From contig NZ_MVAB01000001.1 of NCBI RefSeq assembly GCF_002026305.1, positions 62,001-126,000 of the forward strand: 64,000 bases of DNA. The letters are read 5' to 3'. Below the pieces are notes generated by a model that was given only the letters and a program-made list of their open reading frames with translations, was not told the origin of the DNA and searched no databases. Source of the stretch: Vagococcus martis (GTDB lineage: Bacteria > Bacillota > Bacilli > Lactobacillales > Vagococcaceae). Positions 18,483 through 28,086 of the stretch are shown here, piece by piece (the stretch's first letter is position 1; each line of letters begins with the position of its first letter). The translations under genes and the position numbers were made by a program.

Positions 18483-19621
18483 GGATGACTAATCTCCTCG
18501 TTCTCATATATTCTTGGCAATCGATCCGTTAAGCCACACACAATTTCATAGTTAATCGTGCCAATAAATTCTGCGGCATCATCTAACGTATTTTCTAGTG
18601 TGCCATTTTTTCCGAAAATCGTCACCGGTGTGCCAACATCATAACGCTTAGGCAGACGAATCATGCATTGATCCATACACACTCGTCCCACTATTTCAGC
18701 ATATTCCCCATCAATAATCACCTTATAACCTTGGAATTTACGAATCAATCCATCTGCATAACCAATGGGAAGTGTGCCAATCCATTCTTCTTTTTCAGCT
18801 GTATAAGTCGCACCATACCCAATTTTTTCTCCGGTAGACACTTGTTTAACGTGAATTAATTCGGTTGTGAGGGATAAAGCTGGTTTTAACTCGTAAGGCA
18901 AATCAAGGGCTTTTCCTGAAGGATTTAAGCCATATAACGCATCACCAAAACGAATCAAATTACTATTCCACGCATCATGCCACAAAGCTGTCGCAGAGTT
19001 TGATGTATGAATGTAGGGAATCTCTAAATCAGAAAAAATGTCCATCGCACGCGTAAATCGTTGTTGTTGCAGCTCAAAATAACTAGTATCTTTTGTATCT
19101 GCACAAGAAAAATGTGTGAAAATACCGTCTAACGTCATGTGATTGGATAAGACAAATAATTCTTTTGCTTGAACCATTTCATCTTCATCTCTTAATCCAA
19201 TGCGTCCCATCCCTGTATCAATTTTTAAATGCACACTTAATGGGTTCATCATAGGATTTGCTGCTAGAGATTCTTCGACTTCTTTTAGCCATTCAAGTGA
19301 AGGAGCGGTTAAAGAAATACTTTGTGAGATAGCCAAGTTGGTATAGTTTGGCGACACATAACTCAATACTAAAATCGGCAACGTGATACCTGCCTCTCTT
19401 AATTCCAGTGCTTCATCTAAATTAGACACGCATAACCCTTTTGCACCTGCTTTTTCGGCTGCTTGTGCGACTTTGACTGCACCATGACCATATGCATTGG
19501 CTTTAACTACTGCAAATAAGACTTGTTCATCATTTAATCTAGCTAATTCTTGTTTAACATTGTATTCAATGGCAGATAAATCCACCACAACTTGACTTGG
19601 TCTATGTGTACTTTCTATCAT
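18479..19621 (-). CDS. alr: Alanine racemase
   Basis: PLP enzyme interconverting L- and D-alanine, providing D-Ala for peptidoglycan and teichoic acids. The PLP lysine is in FAVVKANAYGHGA (about residue 40). The catalytic tyrosine region GYGATYTAEKEEWIGTLPIGYADGL and the C-terminal barrel are complete. 380 residues. It is followed without a gap by the AEC transporter gene. Confidence 0.95.
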   Translation of the reverse strand: MIESTHRPSQVVVDLSAIEYNVKQELARLNDEQVLFAVVKANAYGHGAVKVAQAAEKAGAKGLCVSNLDEALELREAGITLPILVLSYVSPNYTNLAISQSISLTAPSLEWLKEVEESLAANPMMNPLSVHLKIDTGMGRIGLRDEDEMVQAKELFVLSNHMTLDGIFTHFSCADTKDTSYFELQQQRFTRAMDIFSDLEIPYIHTSNSATALWHDAWNSNLIRFGDALYGLNPSGKALDLPYELKPALSLTTELIHVKQVSTGEKIGYGATYTAEKEEWIGTLPIGYADGLIRKFQGYKVIIDGEYAEIVGRVCMDQCMIRLPKRYDVGTPVTIFGKNGTLENTLDDAAEFIGTINYEIVCGLTDRLPRIYENEEISHP

Positions 19622-19648
19622 GTTACGTCACTCTTTTCTCTCAAATTT

Positions 19649-19682
19649 ATTAAAAAAGAAGGATAATTTAAATTATCCTCCT
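19649..19682 (-). terminator. Terminator of the DegV gene
   Basis: GGATAATTT and AAATTATCC pair exactly; on the minus strand TTCTTTTTT follows. Confidence 0.75.
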
Positions 19683-19691
19683 ACCATGTCA

Positions 19692-20546
19692 CTATTTTTT
19701 AGGAATAACACCTATCCCAATTGATTTTTCACCAAGATGTGTTCCAATAACTGGACCAAAATTACATAAAATGACGTTTAAATCACCATCTCTTTTCAGC
19801 ATGTCTTCTCTTACATGAGTGGCAACTTCAGGATTGTTACAGTGAATCACATAAAAAATGCTATCATGCGGTTTACTTGGCACTTCCTCAAGCACAATAT
19901 CAATTACGCGAGACAAGGCTTTTTTCTGAGAACGAATTTTTTCTGATAAAATAATGTCACCGTCTTGGAAACGTAAAATAGGTTTGATTTTTAATAAGGT
20001 TCCAATAATTGCTGCCCCATTTTTTAACCGTCCACCACGAACTAAGTGATTTAAATCATCCACGACAATATACCCTTCTGCAAATCGTCTCATTTCTTCT
20101 AAATGGTTAATGATTGCTTTTGGATCTGCGTCAGCTTCTTCTGTCATTTCCAAAGAAACTTCCACCATTCGACCCATTGGACCACTTGTGATATAAGAAT
20201 CAAACGGATAAATATCGATGTCAGAAAAATCTTTTGAAATACCATTTAATGTCGTAATAAATCCAGATATCCCAGTTGATAGATGAATACTAATTACGGC
20301 ATCATATCCTGACTTAGCTAATGTTTCGTAAAGTTCATAAACTTCACCCAGTGCAGGTTGGCTAGTTTTAGGAAATTCTTTGGCTACTTTTAATTTTTCA
20401 TAAAATGCTTCGTCTGTAATATCAATTCCTTCTTGATAAACGACATCATCAATGATTAATGGAACAGATAAGACAAATAAATTTTCATGATCTAGGTACT
20501 GCTCTTGTATATAAGCGGTGCTATCCGTCACTATTGCAATCTTCAT
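19692..20546 (-). CDS. DegV-family fatty-acid-binding protein
   Basis: Cytoplasmic protein of the DegV family, whose members bind fatty acids; some act as FakB, presenting them to the fatty acid kinase FakA. The sequence starts MKIAIVTDSTAYIQEQY and has KTSQPALGEVYELYE and HLSTGISGFITTLN, the loops that hold the carboxylate. 284 residues. Transcribed alone. No FakA gene lies nearby, so the specific role is open. Confidence 0.87.
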   Translation of the reverse strand: MKIAIVTDSTAYIQEQYLDHENLFVLSVPLIIDDVVYQEGIDITDEAFYEKLKVAKEFPKTSQPALGEVYELYETLAKSGYDAVISIHLSTGISGFITTLNGISKDFSDIDIYPFDSYITSGPMGRMVEVSLEMTEEADADPKAIINHLEEMRRFAEGYIVVDDLNHLVRGGRLKNGAAIIGTLLKIKPILRFQDGDIILSEKIRSQKKALSRVIDIVLEEVPSKPHDSIFYVIHCNNPEVATHVREDMLKRDGDLNVILCNFGPVIGTHLGEKSIGIGVIPKK

Positions 20547-20633
20547 TGTATTTCCTCAATTCTATTTACTACGCTAAGTTCACAACTTACATTATAGGTT
20601 TCTTAGAGTTTAAAGTAAAGTCTGAACACTATT

Positions 20634-21680
20634 TTATTTACTGAAAAATTTCTGTATGGCTTGCTTATTCATGTCTTCATTGATTTCCAAGACACTTCCG
20701 GCGTAGTCATAGTAGCCATTTTCCCACGACCCTTCGACTGGCACTGTTAAGATTTCGAGAGATTTATGTGAACTGAATAAATAACTACTTCCAACAGACA
20801 GATAAGTAGACAATGGAACGTCGGTTTGTGTGTACCCAACAACTGCCCCAAGCATCTCTGGTAACTTCCAAGCATGAAGTGGACTTGTTGCTTGTTTGGT
20901 GATAGCACTCATGACTTGTTGCTGACGTCTCACGCGACCAAAATCTCCTTCAGCATCTTTCCTAAAACGAGCATATTGCAAAGCTTCATGACCACTTAAA
21001 TTAGTCTGCCCTTTTTTAATCACTGTTCCTTCGACTTCTAAATCTTTTTCAGCTGTAATCGGCAAGCCACGTGGTGCTAACACGTCAATAATTTTAGGGA
21101 ACGAGTCGAAATTAACGACTGCATAATATTGAATTGGGATGCCAAAATTATTTTCAATCGTTTGTCTCACCATCTCTGGTCCACCATACGAATACGCTGC
21201 ATTAATTTTATTGTATTCAAGCCCATCTTGCGTCGGTATTCCAACAAACGTATCGCGCATGATTGACACAATTTGTGGTTGTTTGGTTTTTTTATTGTAA
21301 TGGGCAATCATAATCGAATCCGAACGACCTTGGTCTTCGCCACGCGAATCACTACCTAGTAATAAAATATTGACACTATCATCTTGACTTTTTTGACCCT
21401 TAAATGCTGTCATTTCAAATTCTTTGTTGTCTTTATCCATTTTCGCTGTAAAATACCCTTTTGCATACCCAACACCAGATAAAGCAATTAACGCAACAAG
21501 TACGATTAACACCCAAAAGCCCCAAGATTTTTTCTTCTTTGGTTTCTTTTTCGATGGAACGCCTTGATTCGTTGGTGGTTGTACGTCACTAGGTTGTCGT
21601 CTGTCACTTTTTTTATCTTTTGTTTCATGTTTTTTTGCTTCTTCTTGTCTTCTTTTATCCATCCGAGACATTTCAGGCAT
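20634..21680 (-). CDS. LytR-CpsA-Psr (LCP) family cell-wall polymer ligase
   Basis: Membrane-anchored enzyme that transfers wall teichoic acids or other polymers from lipid carrier to peptidoglycan. A basic cytoplasmic N-terminus of about 50 residues is followed by one transmembrane helix (about 52-72) and the extracellular LCP domain with LLGSDSRG, DSIMIAHYN, SIMRDTFVGIP and ARFRKDAEGDFGRVRRQQQV. These contain the Asp/Arg residues that bind the pyrophosphate. 348 residues. Confidence 0.9.
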   Translation of the reverse strand: MPEMSRMDKRRQEEAKKHETKDKKSDRRQPSDVQPPTNQGVPSKKKPKKKKSWGFWVLIVLVALIALSGVGYAKGYFTAKMDKDNKEFEMTAFKGQKSQDDSVNILLLGSDSRGEDQGRSDSIMIAHYNKKTKQPQIVSIMRDTFVGIPTQDGLEYNKINAAYSYGGPEMVRQTIENNFGIPIQYYAVVNFDSFPKIIDVLAPRGLPITAEKDLEVEGTVIKKGQTNLSGHEALQYARFRKDAEGDFGRVRRQQQVMSAITKQATSPLHAWKLPEMLGAVVGYTQTDVPLSTYLSVGSSYLFSSHKSLEILTVPVEGSWENGYYDYAGSVLEINEDMNKQAIQKFFSK

Positions 21681-21701
21681 AACGCTCTCTCCTTATTATA
21701 A

Positions 21702-21742
21702 AGAAAAGATACCCTCTATCTAGTTGATAGGATATCTTTTAA
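21702..21742 (-). terminator. Terminator downstream of the 94-residue protein gene
   Basis: AAAAGATA..CCTATC and GATAG..TATCTTTT pair over about 15 bp; on the minus strand TATCTTTTCTTT follows. Confidence 0.6.
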
Positions 21743-21751
21743 GTTTCTTTC

Positions 21752-22036
21752 TTATTCTTCCGTTTGATTTTCTTCTAAATCTTGAAAACCAAAGAAATCA
21801 TTAAATTCAATTGTAATCACTTTGTCTAAACTAATCGTGATTGATTCGACAAAATGAGGCTGATTCATTAATTTTGCTGTGGCGTCAGTTAACTTAAAAA
21901 TAATAGGTGAAAAATCACCAAACTGTGTTTTCAAACACATAATGGAAACATATTCATCATTTGTCATTAAGGTAAAATAATCCTCATACTTATTATCAAA
22001 TACTATTTTCCAATCATACATTGTGTGCCATTCCAT
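21752..22036 (-). CDS. Unknown small protein
   Basis: 94 residues, acidic, predicted soluble, not recognised. The pattern is beta-rich (YDWKIVFDNKYEDYFTLMTND) with an acidic tail (QDLEENQTEE). GGAGG stands 8 nt before the ATG, and terminators lie on both sides, so it is a genuine single gene between efp and the LCP gene. No function can be assigned. Confidence 0.6.
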   Translation of the reverse strand: MEWHTMYDWKIVFDNKYEDYFTLMTNDEYVSIMCLKTQFGDFSPIIFKLTDATAKLMNQPHFVESITISLDKVITIEFNDFFGFQDLEENQTEE

Positions 22037-22074
22037 ACTGAATTACCTCCACTTTTTCATCTATTATAGCACAA

Positions 22075-22113
22075 AAAAAATCAACAGTCTGTTAGATTAC
22101 AGTCTGCTGATTT
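22075..22113 (-). terminator. Terminator of efp
   Basis: AATCAGCAGACTG and CAGACTGTTGATT pair with one mismatch, followed on the minus strand by TTTTTT. Confidence 0.8.
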
Positions 22114-22118
22114 ATAAA

Positions 22119-22679
22119 TTATTTCGCACGTTTCATGTAGTTTCCTTCAGACGTGTTAATTTCTAATTTATCGCCTACTTCGATAAAGTCAGGAACATTG
22201 ACTACTAAGCCTGTTTCCATTGTCGCTGGTTTACCAGAACCTGAAACAGTTGCCCCTTTAATTGAAGGTTGAGTTTCTGCTACTGTCAAGACAACAGATG
22301 ATGGTAAAGATACCCCAACGACTTCTGTATCGTAAAATTGGATTGATACTTCCATGTTGTCTAACAAGTAGTTTAATTCATGTTCAATCACTGATACTGG
22401 AATTTCATATTGTTCATATGTTTCTAAGTCCATAAAGACTGCCATATCATCTTGGATATATAAGTATTGTACAGCTTTTGTATCAATATGTGCTTTTTTT
22501 ACTTTTTCATCAGGACGCATCGTTGTTTCAACGGTTGAACCTGAACGTAAATCTTTTAGTTTCATACGCATAACCGTATTACCTTTACCAGGTTTATGAT
22601 GGCTTGCTTCTAAAACTTTGATTAATTTACCATCTTTTTCAAATGTGTTTCCTGCTCTTAAATCAACTGCTGATATCAT
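22119..22679 (-). CDS. efp: Translation elongation factor P
   Basis: Ribosome-binding factor that relieves stalling at consecutive prolines. It has the three beta-barrel domains; the loop with the modifiable residue is [15 protein letters not shown] (Lys about 32), and the C-terminal signature [29 protein letters not shown] is clear. 186 residues, normal. Confidence 0.96.
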   Translation of the reverse strand: MISAVDLRAGNTFEKDGKLIKVLEASHHKPGKGNTVMRMKLKDLRSGSTVETTMRPDEKVKKAHIDTKAVQYLYIQDDMAVFMDLETYEQYEIPVSVIEHELNYLLDNMEVSIQFYDTEVVGVSLPSSVVLTVAETQPSIKGATVSGSGKPATMETGLVVNVPDFIEVGDKLEINTSEGNYMKRAK

Positions 22680-22806
22680 TTTTCAATCTCCCTTAATAGT
22701 TACTAATCGTATCATAGCATAAAATGAACCATAATAAAATATTCTTGTGGTAAAAACGACTAAAAAACACGTCCTAGACACGTTTATCAACGGAAATTTG
22801 CTTTAC

Positions 22807-23556
22807 TTAATCCGTTTCAACAATCACTTTTTTATAAAAATACACAAATAAAAGGGCAATCACAACCATTGTAATCACTAAGATAAGACTTTGTTGGACG
22901 TTAAAATGATACGTCTTACCATCGACAAACGACGTGACGACTTCTAGCATAATACCGGTATATAAATAATGTGATACCTTTTCCATTGACTCGTTTAAAT
23001 CTGCAAACATTGGTATCATCGTTAATATCAAAAGCAATGGCATCATGATATTATTTGCATTCACCTGTGATTTTGCCACAATACCTAATAATAATCCTAA
23101 CATACAACTAATAAGTGCTGAAACTATCGTCATAATAGTATATTGTAACCAGTTCACATTTGCTAAATCAATCCCACTCACAAATAAGATGATATAATTG
23201 ACGACAAGCGTAATCAAAAATGGTGGCACAAGACTGCCGATAAAAAATTGAACGCCATTAACAGATGACGTCATCAGTGCTCGCAACGTATGTTTTTCCT
23301 TGTCTTCAGCTAAAGGAAGAGCCGTCATCATAATTGCGCCCATCCCAATATTAAACGCAACCCCCATTTTTAAAGCCATCCCCAACATCATCTGTGTTTC
23401 TTCTGGGTTTTCCGTCATTGAACTATAGAGGAACTTCATTAAAATCGTCATTCCGATTGCCATAAAAGGACCAATCAACGCAGCTGTATTTTTTAACAAC
23501 ATCTTACTTTTTAATTTCATAATAGCATTGATTTTCGTTATATTATTATTTTTCAT
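22807..23556 (-). CDS. ABC-2 type transporter permease
   Basis: Membrane subunit of 249 residues with six hydrophobic helices, and the pattern MGAIMMTALPLAEDKEKHTLRALMTSSVNG typical of ABC-2 permeases. It overlaps the ATPase gene by 4 bp and forms an exporter with it. The substrate is unknown; such pairs often export peptides, drugs or lipids. Confidence 0.8.
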   Translation of the reverse strand: MKNNNITKINAIMKLKSKMLLKNTAALIGPFMAIGMTILMKFLYSSMTENPEETQMMLGMALKMGVAFNIGMGAIMMTALPLAEDKEKHTLRALMTSSVNGVQFFIGSLVPPFLITLVVNYIILFVSGIDLANVNWLQYTIMTIVSALISCMLGLLLGIVAKSQVNANNIMMPLLLILTMIPMFADLNESMEKVSHYLYTGIMLEVVTSFVDGKTYHFNVQQSLILVITMVVIALLFVYFYKKVIVETD

Positions 23557-24395
23557 ACTAGCCCTCTTCCTGTCACGTTGATAAAGACATCTTCTAATGT
23601 TGGCTCACAAGAATGAATCGTTTCAATACGCCCATCAATGAACCATTGATTGATTTGTTTAATATTTGACGCTGTGTCTTTTAGTGTCACTTCTTCTTTT
23701 GTGTTTAGTGTAATTTTATAAGCTTTATCATTGTTATGTCTTAAACAAATTTCCTTTGGTGCACCTGTCTCAATGATGTGCCCTCTATCCAGTAATGCCA
23801 CTCTATCACATAATTTTGTCGCTTCTTCCATATTATGAGTCGTTAAAAAGATACCAACCTGCTGTTTTTTCAACTCTAAAAATAGGTTTTGAATTTGATT
23901 TGCCGTCGTTGGATCTAATCCACTTGTTGGCTCATCTAAAAAGAGAACTTTTGGTTGATGTAACATAGCTCGAGCGATTACTAGCCGTTGTTTTTGTCCT
24001 TTGGATAGTTTTCCAGCCACTTGTTTTCGTTGATCGACTAACCCAACTTCTTCTATCAATTCGTCAATGCGAGAATATGGCACACTTAAAATATCAGCAA
24101 ATGCTTTTAAATTGTCATACACACTAAAACGTTCGTACACGCCACTTGTGTCTGAGACAATGCCAATTTGCTCGTATATTTCTTCATTAATCTTTAAACA
24201 ATCCCGTCCTAATATGGTTGCCTGACCACTAGTTGGTTTTAATTGACCTGTTAAAATTTTGATTGTGGTGGTTTTTCCTGCGCCACTTGGTCCTAAAAAC
24301 CCAAAAATCTCTCCTTCATCAATTTTAAAACTAATATCTTTTAATGCTGTATGTTCCCCAAACACTTTTTCAATATGGTTTAATTCTAAAATCAT
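23553..24395 (-). CDS. ABC transporter ATP-binding protein
   Basis: ATPase partner of the ABC-2 permease. Walker A GPSGAGKTT, signature LSKGQKQRLVIARAM, Walker B VLFLDEPTSGLDP and H-loop TTHNMEEA are present. The C-terminal part ends with EPTLEDVFINVTGRGL, as in exporter ATPases of the drug and bacitracin type. 280 residues. First gene of the two-gene unit. The signature has K in place of the usual second Gly (LSKGQ), a common variant. Confidence 0.87.
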   Translation of the reverse strand: MILELNHIEKVFGEHTALKDISFKIDEGEIFGFLGPSGAGKTTTIKILTGQLKPTSGQATILGRDCLKINEEIYEQIGIVSDTSGVYERFSVYDNLKAFADILSVPYSRIDELIEEVGLVDQRKQVAGKLSKGQKQRLVIARAMLHQPKVLFLDEPTSGLDPTTANQIQNLFLELKKQQVGIFLTTHNMEEATKLCDRVALLDRGHIIETGAPKEICLRHNNDKAYKITLNTKEEVTLKDTASNIKQINQWFIDGRIETIHSCEPTLEDVFINVTGRGLV

Positions 24396-24638
24396 ATACT
24401 TTCCTCTCTTTCATAAACACAACATAGCATATAATAGAAACAATCAACCAAAGTCCAGAAAAATATAAATATTCCATCTTGCTCCTCCTAAAAAATAATC
24501 CTTTTTTGAAATTATACCATTCAATTTATTTCCTGACGAATTTAACCACAAAGATACAACTTTAGTTGGATATCCTCACATAAATTTGGGTATAAAATAG
24601 ACAATGTAAACATAATATAACCAAAGGAGATTGATCAC

Positions 24639-24950
24639 ATGCTTATTACAACAACAGAAAATATCCCTGGAAAAAATTACGAAATTATTGGCGAAGTATT
24701 TGGTTTAACAACAAATTCTAAAAACGTGGTTCGTAATATCGGTGCTGGTCTTAAAAATATCGTGGGCGGAGAAATTAAAGCTTATACTGAAATGCAAGAA
24801 GAATCTCGAGAATTAGCAATTCAACGATTGAAAGAAAATGCTAAAAAAATGGGAGCTGATGCAATTGTGATGATGCGTTTTGATTCAGGTTCTATTGGAG
24901 CTGATATGCAGTCAGTCGCAGCTTATGGTACAGCGGTAAAATTTATATAA
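24639..24950 (+). CDS. YbjQ/UPF0145 heavy-metal-binding-domain-like protein
   Basis: 103-residue protein of the YbjQ (DUF74) family: [30 protein letters not shown] followed by ARELAIQRL-like and [14 protein letters not shown]. The fold forms a beta-rich pentamer in solved members; the cellular role is unknown. AAAGGAG lies upstream of the ATG. It is monocistronic and convergent with glnA. Confidence 0.85.
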   Translation: MLITTTENIPGKNYEIIGEVFGLTTNSKNVVRNIGAGLKNIVGGEIKAYTEMQEESRELAIQRLKENAKKMGADAIVMMRFDSGSIGADMQSVAAYGTAVKFI

Positions 24951-24976
24951 CAATTCCCCCCCTATAAAAATAAACA

Positions 24977-25018
24977 CAAAAAACTTGCAACCTGTTTGGC
25001 TGCAAGTTTTTCTTTTTT
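24977..25018. terminator. Bidirectional terminator between the YbjQ-like gene and glnA
   Basis: AAAAACTTGCA and TGCAAGTTTTT pair exactly around a short loop, with A and T runs on both sides. Confidence 0.85.
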
Positions 25019-26355
25019 TAATACATTTCTAAATATTGCTCACGTTCCCACTCAGATACTGATTGGCGATACGCATCCCACTCCATACGTTTTGCTTCGA
25101 TGAAGTTGTTGAAGATATGACTTCCTAATGCTTCTTTGACGATGTCGTCTTCACGCATTGCTTTGACAGCATTGTGTAGTGTTGATGGTAAGTCCGTGAT
25201 ATGAGCTGCTTCACGTTCTTCTTCTGTCATCACGTAAATGTTGCGGTCCACTGCTTTTGGTGGTTCAATTTTACGTTTGATGCCGTCTAGTCCAGCTTGT
25301 AATAACACTGCCATTGCTAAATACGGATTAGCTGTTGGGTCAACCGAACGTAATTCTAAACGAGTTGATAAACCACGTGAACTTGGTACACGCACGAGTG
25401 GCGAACGGTTTTTACCGCTCCAAGCCACATAAACAGGTGCTTCATAACCAGGTACTAAACGTTTATATGAGTTAACAATTGGGTTACATACTGCCGTATA
25501 TCCTCTAGCATGTTCTAACAAACCACCTAAGAAATGATACGCTGTTTGACTTAATTGGTCTTCACCATTTTCGTCAAAGAACGCATTTCCTTTATCGTTA
25601 AATAAAGACATGTTGATATGCATGCCACTACCAGCAATCCCGTGTAATGGTTTTGGCATAAATGTTGCATGTAAACCATGTTTTCTAGCAATCGTACGAA
25701 CAACTAATTCAAATGTTTGAATATTGTCACATGCTTCAATCGCATCAGCATATTTGAAATCAATCTCATGTTGTCCTGGTGCACACTCATGGTGAGACGC
25801 TTCTACTTCAAATCCAAGGCTTTCTAATTCTAACACAATATCACGACGGCAATTTTCACCTAAATCAACTGGGGCATAATCAAAATAGCCTCCTTGATCA
25901 TTCAACTTTTTCGTCGCATTACCATTTTCATCTAATTTAAATAAGAAAAATTCAGGTTCAGGCCCAATGTTGAATCCTGTAAAACCTAAGTCTTCCATCT
26001 CTTTCATGATACGTTTTAAATTACTACGTGGGTCACCTGCAAATGGCTTGCCGTCTGTTCCGTGTACATCACAAATCAAACGTGCCACTTTTCCTTTTTC
26101 ACTTTCCCATGGGAAAATCATCCATGTTGAAAGGTCAGGATACAAGTACATGTCACTTTCTTCGATACGCACAAATCCTTCGATGGAAGAACCATCAAAC
26201 ATCATTTTGTTGTCTAAAACTTTATCTAATTGGCTAATTGGAACTTCTACGTTTTTAATTCTACCTAAAATATCAGTAAACATCAGTCTTAAGAATCGAA
26301 CATTTTCTTTTTCTGCAAGTGCTTTGATTTCTTCTTTTGTTGAATAATTTGCCAT
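25018..26355 (-). CDS. glnA: Glutamine synthetase type I
   Basis: ATP-dependent synthesis of glutamine from glutamate and ammonia, the main nitrogen assimilation step. Motifs: [18 protein letters not shown], metal and glutamate site [29 protein letters not shown] and [17 protein letters not shown]. The adenylylation insert of GlnE-type enzymes is absent and the length is 445, so this is the Gram-positive GSI-alpha form controlled by feedback and by GlnR. It follows glnR by about 30 bp. Confidence 0.96.
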   Translation of the reverse strand: MANYSTKEEIKALAEKENVRFLRLMFTDILGRIKNVEVPISQLDKVLDNKMMFDGSSIEGFVRIEESDMYLYPDLSTWMIFPWESEKGKVARLICDVHGTDGKPFAGDPRSNLKRIMKEMEDLGFTGFNIGPEPEFFLFKLDENGNATKKLNDQGGYFDYAPVDLGENCRRDIVLELESLGFEVEASHHECAPGQHEIDFKYADAIEACDNIQTFELVVRTIARKHGLHATFMPKPLHGIAGSGMHINMSLFNDKGNAFFDENGEDQLSQTAYHFLGGLLEHARGYTAVCNPIVNSYKRLVPGYEAPVYVAWSGKNRSPLVRVPSSRGLSTRLELRSVDPTANPYLAMAVLLQAGLDGIKRKIEPPKAVDRNIYVMTEEEREAAHITDLPSTLHNAVKAMREDDIVKEALGSHIFNNFIEAKRMEWDAYRQSVSEWEREQYLEMY

Positions 26356-26387
26356 TGATTTCCACCCTTTTAATTAAAGTTTTATTA

Positions 26388-26720
26388 CTAGTATCTGTTA
26401 AAGCGACTTTCATTCATTAAATCATTGTACAAAGCAATGCGAATCTTTTCTTCTGATAATTTTTCCTGTTTTCTTTTTTCCTTATCAAAAGATGCTTTAA
26501 TGTCTTTAATGGTATACCCATCGTCTAACATATCTTTTATGTCCAGTAGAAGATCAATGTCATTAAGAGAAAATAACCGATTATTTCCTTCATTTCTTTC
26601 AGGATGAATTAACTGCTGTTCTTCATAGTAACGAATTTGCCTTGCAGTAAGTTCTGTTAGTAACATCACTGAGCCAATCGGAAACACAGATTTACTACGT
26701 TTTAAGTCTCTTTTATTCAT
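26388..26720 (-). CDS. glnR: MerR-family nitrogen repressor GlnR
   Basis: Represses glnRA and nitrogen genes when feedback-inhibited GlnA signals ample glutamine. N-terminal winged helix: FPIGSVMLLTELTARQIRYYEEQQLIHPERNEGNNRLFS, then a short helix and C-terminal tail. I prefer the ATG at 26720, where AAAGGAG stands 8 nt upstream, over the frame extension to 26738. About 110 residues. The perfect GlnR box upstream supports the assignment. Confidence 0.93.
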   Translation of the reverse strand: MNKRDLKRSKSVFPIGSVMLLTELTARQIRYYEEQQLIHPERNEGNNRLFSLNDIDLLLDIKDMLDDGYTIKDIKASFDKEKRKQEKLSEEKIRIALYNDLMNESRFNRY

Positions 26721-26752
26721 TTTTTCTTCTCCTTTCATAAAAGGTTAAAAAC

Positions 26753-26781
26753 AGAATAACAGTAAAAAAAAAGAAAGTCAA
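26753..26781 (-). promoter_or_regulatory. glnRA promoter
   Basis: On the minus strand TTGACT (26776-26781), a 17-bp T-rich spacer and TATTCT (26753-26758). The GlnR box lies just upstream of the -35 element. Confidence 0.65.
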
Positions 26782-26788
26782 TTAATCA

Positions 26789-26805
26789 TGTGAGATAATC
26801 TAACA
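26789..26805 (-). promoter_or_regulatory. GlnR operator
   Basis: TGTTAGATTATCTCACA on the minus strand matches the GlnR/TnrA consensus TGTNA-N7-TNACA at every fixed position. It lies 7 bp upstream of the glnRA -35 element, fitting autoregulation by GlnR. Confidence 0.85.
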
Positions 26806-26829
26806 CGACTAATCAACTTTTTTCACTCA

Positions 26830-28086
26830 TTAAAAATAGATACTATTTACCGATTCACTGACGGCAATTTTGACATGCTCATAGGTTAATCCACCTTGAA
26901 CATATAATTGGTATGGTTCTCTTATTGGTCCATCTGCCGTTAATTCTAAACTTCCACCTTGAACAAAAGTCCCAGCTGCCATGATTACATCATCCTCGTA
27001 ACCTGGCATATAAGACGGAATTGGCAAAACATGTGCATCAATTGGCGAGAACTTTTGTACTGACTGACAAAAGGCAATCATTTTATCTTTATCGTTTAAC
27101 TCAATCATTTGAATTAAATCCGTGCGTTTATCGTTCCATTTCGGTGTTGATGCCACACCAAACTTTTCTAATAAGCGTGCGGTAAATATCGCACCTTGTA
27201 TGGCTTGACTAACAGCATGAGGGGCTAAGAAAAATCCTTGAAGCATCTCGTGTGTGCTATAAATCATCGCGCCACCCTCGCCACCAACACCTGGTGTGGT
27301 TAAACGGTAAGACACTTTATCAACTAACGCTTCTTTTCCAACAATATATCCACCCGTTTTAGCAATACCGCCACCAGGATTTTTGATTAAAGAGCCGGCC
27401 ATGATATCTGCTCCAACATCAGTTGGTTCCATTTCTTCGGCAAATTCGCCGTAACAATTATCGACAAACACGACTAGATTGTCATCTATCTCTTTAACAA
27501 ATCGAATCATCTCACCAATTTGTTCTACTGTAAAAGACGGACGTGAATCATAGCCACGCGAACGTTGAATGGCGATGACTTTTGTTTTATCAGATATCGC
27601 TTTTTTTATGCCATCAAAATCAACTGAGCCATTTTCTTTTAACGCCACTTCTTTGTACCCTATGTTGTATTCTTTTAATGATCCAATGCCATCACCTGCC
27701 ACCCCAATGACTTCAAGTAATGTGTCATAAGGTGTGCCTGTGATATAAATCAATTCATCATCAGGACGAAGTAAACCAAATAAAGTCGTTGAAATTGCGT
27801 GTGTTCCTGAGACGATATGCGGTCTAACCAACGCTTTTTCTGCATGAAAAACAGAGGCATAGACAGATTCTAATGCATCTCTTCCAATATCATCATAGCC
27901 ATACCCAGTTGATGGGGCAAAATGACTTTCTGATACATGATGTTCTCTAAACGCTTCTAATACTTTTGCTTGATTAGCTAATGCGACATCTTGCATTTTT
28001 TGACGTTCTTCTAATATATCTTTATCAACCTCTTTGATGGTTTCTACCAACTCTGGGTGTAACTTACCACTCCAACTCATCTTCAC
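26830..28086 (-). CDS. ynbB: PLP-dependent methionine gamma-lyase family protein (aluminium resistance protein, YnbB)
   Basis: Fold-type I PLP enzyme of 418 residues, often annotated as methionine gamma-lyase family or aluminium resistance protein. It shows FAPSTGYGYDDIGRDALESVYASVF, SGTHAISTTLFGLLRPDDEL and the PLP lysine region GSLIKNPGGGIAKTGGYIVG. True substrate unknown. It lies between hflX, whose end it overlaps by 23 bp, and glnR, as in many Firmicutes. Confidence 0.85.
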   Translation of the reverse strand: MKMSWSGKLHPELVETIKEVDKDILEERQKMQDVALANQAKVLEAFREHHVSESHFAPSTGYGYDDIGRDALESVYASVFHAEKALVRPHIVSGTHAISTTLFGLLRPDDELIYITGTPYDTLLEVIGVAGDGIGSLKEYNIGYKEVALKENGSVDFDGIKKAISDKTKVIAIQRSRGYDSRPSFTVEQIGEMIRFVKEIDDNLVVFVDNCYGEFAEEMEPTDVGADIMAGSLIKNPGGGIAKTGGYIVGKEALVDKVSYRLTTPGVGGEGGAMIYSTHEMLQGFFLAPHAVSQAIQGAIFTARLLEKFGVASTPKWNDKRTDLIQMIELNDKDKMIAFCQSVQKFSPIDAHVLPIPSYMPGYEDDVIMAAGTFVQGGSLELTADGPIREPYQLYVQGGLTYEHVKIAVSESVNSIYF